NCBI GenBank assembly: GCA_965226695.1
Contig: OZ245405.1
Span: 3,348,001 to 3,412,000 of the forward strand
Length of the DNA: 64,000 nt
Direction: 5' to 3'
DNA from: CATOSD01 sp965226695
GTDB lineage: Bacteria; Chloroflexota; Dehalococcoidia; Lucifugimonadales; CATOSD01
Positions 61,334 through 64,000 of the stretch are shown piece after piece; positions within the stretch are counted from its first letter, which is position 1, and each line of letters begins with the position of its first letter. The position numbers and the translations under genes are program-made. A model generated the notes under the pieces. It was not told the origin of the DNA and made no database searches. It saw nothing but the letters and a program-made list of their open reading frames with translations.

Positions 61334-62308
61334 ATGACCACGCCTGATGAAGGAAGCGAACTGCTGGACGTCCGCTGCAAATGGCCGAGCGAGCCGCTGG
61401 ACTTCACCCCCTGGCTGGCCAAGAACCTCTGCCTGCTGGGCGATAAGATCGGCATGACGCTGGAGCTCGTCCAGGAGGAAAAACTCATAGGTTCGCTGTA
61501 CCTGGACATCCTGGCGAAGAATGCCGAAACGGGTGAACTGGTGGCCATCGAGAACCAGCTAGAGTGGAGCGACGTCGACCATATGGGCAGGCTGCTCATC
61601 TACACCGCGGGATGCGATGCCGGAGTGGCGATTTGGGTCGCCCCCGATTTCATGTACGAGCACGCCAACACCATTCACTGGCTCAACGAGTGGACGAGCA
61701 AGAAGATTAAACTCTACTGCGTCAAGGTCGAGGTCGTAAGGAAGGCGGGCGAGTCGTGCAAGGAGCCAAGGTTCCGCAAGGTGGTGTTCCCCGGCGGCTG
61801 GGACAAGACAGCGACGCTACCGCCCGACCCGCCGGTTTCACCTCCTGTCCAGAAGCACCACGACTTCTACCAGCCCCTGATAGCGAAGTTGCCACGGGAA
61901 GACTTCTCCGAAAGACCCGTCCTACACTTCGACTACAGGGGTCGGCGCTTTCCCTCCCGCCGCAATCCGGGCGTGGGATACGCCGCTTCCCTCGGTGTTA
62001 GAAACGACGCCTGGGTAGCCTTCCATATCGAGACGGACCCCAAGGATGACAAGGGCATATTCGACAAGCTATGCGCCGAACGCGAAGCCGTCGAATCGTC
62101 GATCGATGCCGGCCCTTGCCCGGATTGGCACTGGAACAGGCACGACAGCTACTTCTTCTCCAGCATAAGCGTCAGGAGGGACGGCTCCATTGACGACCCT
62201 CCTGAGAAGCTCAAGCAGACCAGGAGATGGATGCTCGACCTGCTACCCAAGTTCCAGAAGGTCTTCGACCCGCGCGTGGAGAACATACTCGCGGAACGCA
62301 ACACCTGA
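61334..62308 (+). CDS. DUF4268 domain protein, PD-(D/E)XK-type nuclease-like
   Basis: A 324-residue protein. Residues about 55-120 contain LYLDILAKNAETGELVAIENQLEWSD, where the Asp and Glu-x-Gln spacing matches a variant PD-(D/E)XK core, then YTAGCDAGVAIWVAPDF and HWLNEW. The C-terminal half (about 165-320) is the DUF4268 region. Such proteins are often in mobile or defence regions; no direct function is known. It is followed by the duplicated end of the AKR gene. Confidence 0.8.
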   Translation: MTTPDEGSELLDVRCKWPSEPLDFTPWLAKNLCLLGDKIGMTLELVQEEKLIGSLYLDILAKNAETGELVAIENQLEWSDVDHMGRLLIYTAGCDAGVAIWVAPDFMYEHANTIHWLNEWTSKKIKLYCVKVEVVRKAGESCKEPRFRKVVFPGGWDKTATLPPDPPVSPPVQKHHDFYQPLIAKLPREDFSERPVLHFDYRGRRFPSRRNPGVGYAASLGVRNDAWVAFHIETDPKDDKGIFDKLCAEREAVESSIDAGPCPDWHWNRHDSYFFSSISVRRDGSIDDPPEKLKQTRRWMLDLLPKFQKVFDPRVENILAERNT

Positions 62309-62376
62309 GAAGGGGCGGGCCTAATCGCCCCTGCCATCGCTACCAGCCGACGGCGGTTCCCACAACCTTGACCCAA

Positions 62377-62454
62377 GAGGAAAACTGCGCCGCATCCGGG
62401 TGGCGTCTCACGCCCGCCCAGATGCGCCGCCTGAACGCCGCGTTCGGCGCGTAG
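62377..62454 (+). pseudogene. Duplicated 3' end of the aldo/keto reductase gene
   Basis: The segment encodes EENCAASGWRLTPAQMRRLN and ends with a stop, closely matching the last ~25 codons of the AKR at 60859-60936. Nothing upstream continues the AKR frame. It lies 1.44 kb past the intact gene, with two accessory genes between. Confidence 0.85.
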
Positions 62455-62550
62455 GCACCTACCGCCTACTTGCAGGACCGCCTGCCGGCGTTGCGCCATG
62501 CCTCCACATCTTCTATCGTATATGGGGCAATGCTCTCTAAGGAGCCGACG

Positions 62551-62911
62551 ATGGTACACATCACAGTAAGACTCGACCAAGATGTCTATGCGGCGGCACA
62601 CCGTCGCGCCAAGATGTTGGGCACGTCAATAGAGGAACTGGTGCGGGGCTACCTTAGGGGAGTAGCTGAAGAGGGGAGTAGCTGAAGACGCCGTGCGCGA
62701 ACCTCACGCTGAAGACATCGAAAACCGCCGAGGCGAGTCGGATGGATTGGACAGGATTGCCGCGAAGCACAGGGCTGCGCTTCGCCCCAGAGATTTGCAT
62801 GAAGTGCTTGCTGACTTCGAAAGGCGAGGCGTCGGGTTAGACATGTCCGAAAACCAGGCCCGCGAAGAGATGTACGACGAAGCGAGAAGAAGTCCCGATG
62901 CGCTTTGTTGA
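62551..62911 (+). pseudogene. vapB: VapB-like antitoxin split by a 16-bp tandem duplication
   Basis: ATG 62551 (AAGGAG 6 nt upstream) encodes a short ribbon-helix-helix-like start (VHITVRLDQDVYAAAHRRAK). At 62656-62687 a 16-bp unit is present twice, and the frame ends at 62685. Deleting one copy joins YLRGVAE to DAVREPHAEDIENRRGESDG and gives one protein of about 115 residues ending at 62911. As it stands, a GTG frame at 62693 carries the second half. The end overlaps the vapC start by 14 nt. Confidence 0.75.
62656..62687. repeat. Two perfect tandem copies of AGGGGAGTAGCTGAAG
   Basis: Copy 1 is 62656-62671 and copy 2 is 62672-62687. The 16-bp length shifts the antitoxin frame by one. Confidence 0.95.
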
Positions 62912-63311
62912 TACAAACATCCTTCTTTACGACGTCAGCGGGCAGGCAGAGGAGGCCGAAAAGCGCCATCGCGCCGCCGAACTGTTGGATGAGGACAACC
63001 TTGCGTTTTCGACACAGGTGCTAGGGGAGTTCTACTATCAGGCTACGCGGACGACACGCCAGGTGCGGCTGACCCACGACGAAGCGTTGACTTTCGTTGG
63101 AACGCTCCTGAAGCACGAGATTCATCCAATCACCTTTGACATTTTTCGCGACGCTGCCGACCTCTGCGACCGGTACAAGTTGCAGTACTGGGACGCGCTC
63201 ATTCTCGCGACTGCACGCAAACACGGCTGCGAAGCGGTGTACTCGGAAGACATGAGCGCCCAGCAAGACTACGGCGGCATTCGCATCATCAACCCGTTCG
63301 CGGCCCCTTAG
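62898..63311 (+). CDS. vapC: PIN-domain toxin VapC
   Basis: A 137-residue PIN protein: MRFVDTNILLYDVSG with the first Asp (residue 5), STQVLGEFYYQATR with the conserved Glu (about 42), and LQYWDALILATARKHGCEAVYSEDM (about 95-119). INPF at the end matches the usual VapC C-terminus. The stop codon is TA followed by the G that starts the IS5-type element, so the IS is inserted exactly at the gene's end. Confidence 0.88.
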   Translation: MRFVDTNILLYDVSGQAEEAEKRHRAAELLDEDNLAFSTQVLGEFYYQATRTTRQVRLTHDEALTFVGTLLKHEIHPITFDIFRDAADLCDRYKLQYWDALILATARKHGCEAVYSEDMSAQQDYGGIRIINPFAAP

Positions 63312-64000
63312 AGGGTGTTTCCAAAGCGTGTCATGAAGGAGCTAGACGGCGGAGCATGAGATGAATCATAGCTATGTGTACCCAGGCCTCGGTTGTCTCG
63401 GTCAGGGCTTCGTAGTCCCCGTATCGAGTACGGGGCAGGCTCTTGCTCAACCGACGAGAGCGTCCGAGCCATGCCAATGTCGTTCAACGACCCATCTTCG
63501 TGGCAACACCTCAAAATGATGGCTGTCTCTCGGACGCCTCACAATCTCCAACACCCAGCCCGATAAGGACATCACCCAATCAACCAACTGACCAGCGTAA
63601 CCAGCGTCCGCCCAGATCAATCGCAGGTACGGAAACCTTCCTACCAGCTTGTCGATGACCAACTTTGCACCATCTCGGTCCTGGATGTCAGCTGGATGAA
63701 CCACGACGGCCAGCAGCAGTCCTATCGTGTCCACTGCGACGTGACGCTTGCGACCCATCACCTTCTTACCGGCATCATAGCCACGAGGCCCCCTTTTTCC
63801 GTTGTCTTTACAGACTGGCTATCTATGATCGCTGCGCTGGGAGTCGGGCTTCTGCCCTCTGATTGTCGGACGTTGGGACGCAGTGTCTCGTGGACTCCTT
63901 CCCAAGTTCCGTCCAGCGTCCATCTGCGGAAGTATTTGTACACTGTCTGCCAGGGTGGGAGATCGTGTGGAAGCATACGCCACGGGCAACCAGTACGCAG
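63311..64000 (-). mobile_element. IS5-type insertion sequence, right part, continues past the window
   Basis: The element begins with GAGGGTGTTTCCAAAGC, an IS5-like terminal sequence, directly after the vapC stop. It holds a transposase reading leftwards. The other end lies outside the window, so the target duplication cannot be checked. Confidence 0.7.
63331..64000 (-). pseudogene. IS5-family transposase, C-terminal part, frameshifted
   Basis: From the window edge the frame reads MLPHDLPPWQTVYKYFRRW and AAIIDSQSVKTTEKGG (DDE first Asp region), then shifts frame at an A5G5 run near 63783-63794. GRKRHVAVDTIGLLL and LIWADAGYAG (second Asp) follow. A one-base loss near 63480 breaks it again before AWLGRSRRLSKSLPRTRYGD, ending at 63331. 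The family is IS5. The A5G5 site could be programmed frameshifting as in some IS5 groups, but the second break suggests decay. Confidence 0.78.

Noticed and set aside
63783..63794. Programmed -1 frameshift in the transposase
   Set aside because: The A5G5 run is suggestive, but a second, non-slippery break near 63480 makes simple decay the better explanation.
1..64000. tRNA, rRNA or CRISPR
   Set aside because: No conserved rRNA segment, tRNA T-arm with CCA context, or regularly spaced direct repeats was seen by eye.

Overview
The window is high-GC bacterial chromosome. It probably comes from a member of the Chloroflexota, Dehalococcoidia/SAR202-like. That is inferred from gene content: a nuoLMN block, a nusA-ylxR-infB-rbfA-truB translation cluster, an F420/LLM-type oxidoreductase, a thiolase with a DUF35 partner, mycothiol-type isomerase and DUF6295 families, and many Uma2 and toxin-antitoxin genes. 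No rRNA, tRNA or CRISPR array was found by eye.

Layout. 1-6.3 kb (minus strand): the end of a complex I operon (nuoL, M, N) running into NAD kinase. 6.7-8.8 kb: a Septu-like ATPase/HNH defence pair with a frameshifted ATPase. 9-15.1 kb (plus): nusA, ylxR, infB, rbfA, truB and hisIE. 15.2-20.5 kb (minus): DUF1385, rpmE, rpmA and rplU under a near-consensus promoter, then hisF, a methyltransferase, hisA, hisH and a cobalamin adenosyltransferase. 20.6-22.5 kb: a RelE toxin, an XRE antitoxin fused in frame to a nitrile-hydratase beta-like domain, a split second beta domain, and a nuclease-like gene. 22.7-29.9 kb: gapA, a DinB/MDMPI enzyme, Uma2, dipeptidase, a decayed lipoprotein, and a DUF35/thiolase pair.

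30.0-36.2 kb is an accessory island after a strong terminator. It holds a two-gene glycine-rich/zinc-ribbon module, an ADP-ribosyltransferase-like gene broken by a 23-bp tandem duplication, an XRE/nucleotidyltransferase-like pair, a 680-bp MITE with a perfect 9-bp target duplication, and a DUF7662-like/PIN pair. 36.3-48.2 kb is mostly metabolic: aminotransferase, ComF, MFS exporter, two PT-rich lipoprotein metallopeptidases, a TPP-dependent decarboxylase pair, Uma2 genes, fabI, an MBL-fold hydrolase and an LLM oxidoreductase. 48.2-50.2 kb: an ATPase/small nuclease-like module. 50.4-53.1 kb: pentapeptide protein, HAD, amidohydrolase. 53.3-54.0 kb: a second, inverted MITE copy. 54-56 kb: a decayed three-Cys-motif/TcmP pair. 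56-60.9 kb: Fe-ADH, NAD synthetase, ADP-ribosylglycohydrolase, aldo/keto reductase. 61-64 kb: DUF4268 nuclease-like gene, a VapBC module with a 16-bp duplication in the antitoxin, and an IS5-type transposase running off the window end.

Two themes recur. First, short palindromic repeat families fill many intergenic gaps. Second, broken reading frames cluster in accessory genes. Some are single G/C-run indels that may be sequencing errors; two are clean tandem duplications (16 and 23 bp) that look like real or phase-variable events.
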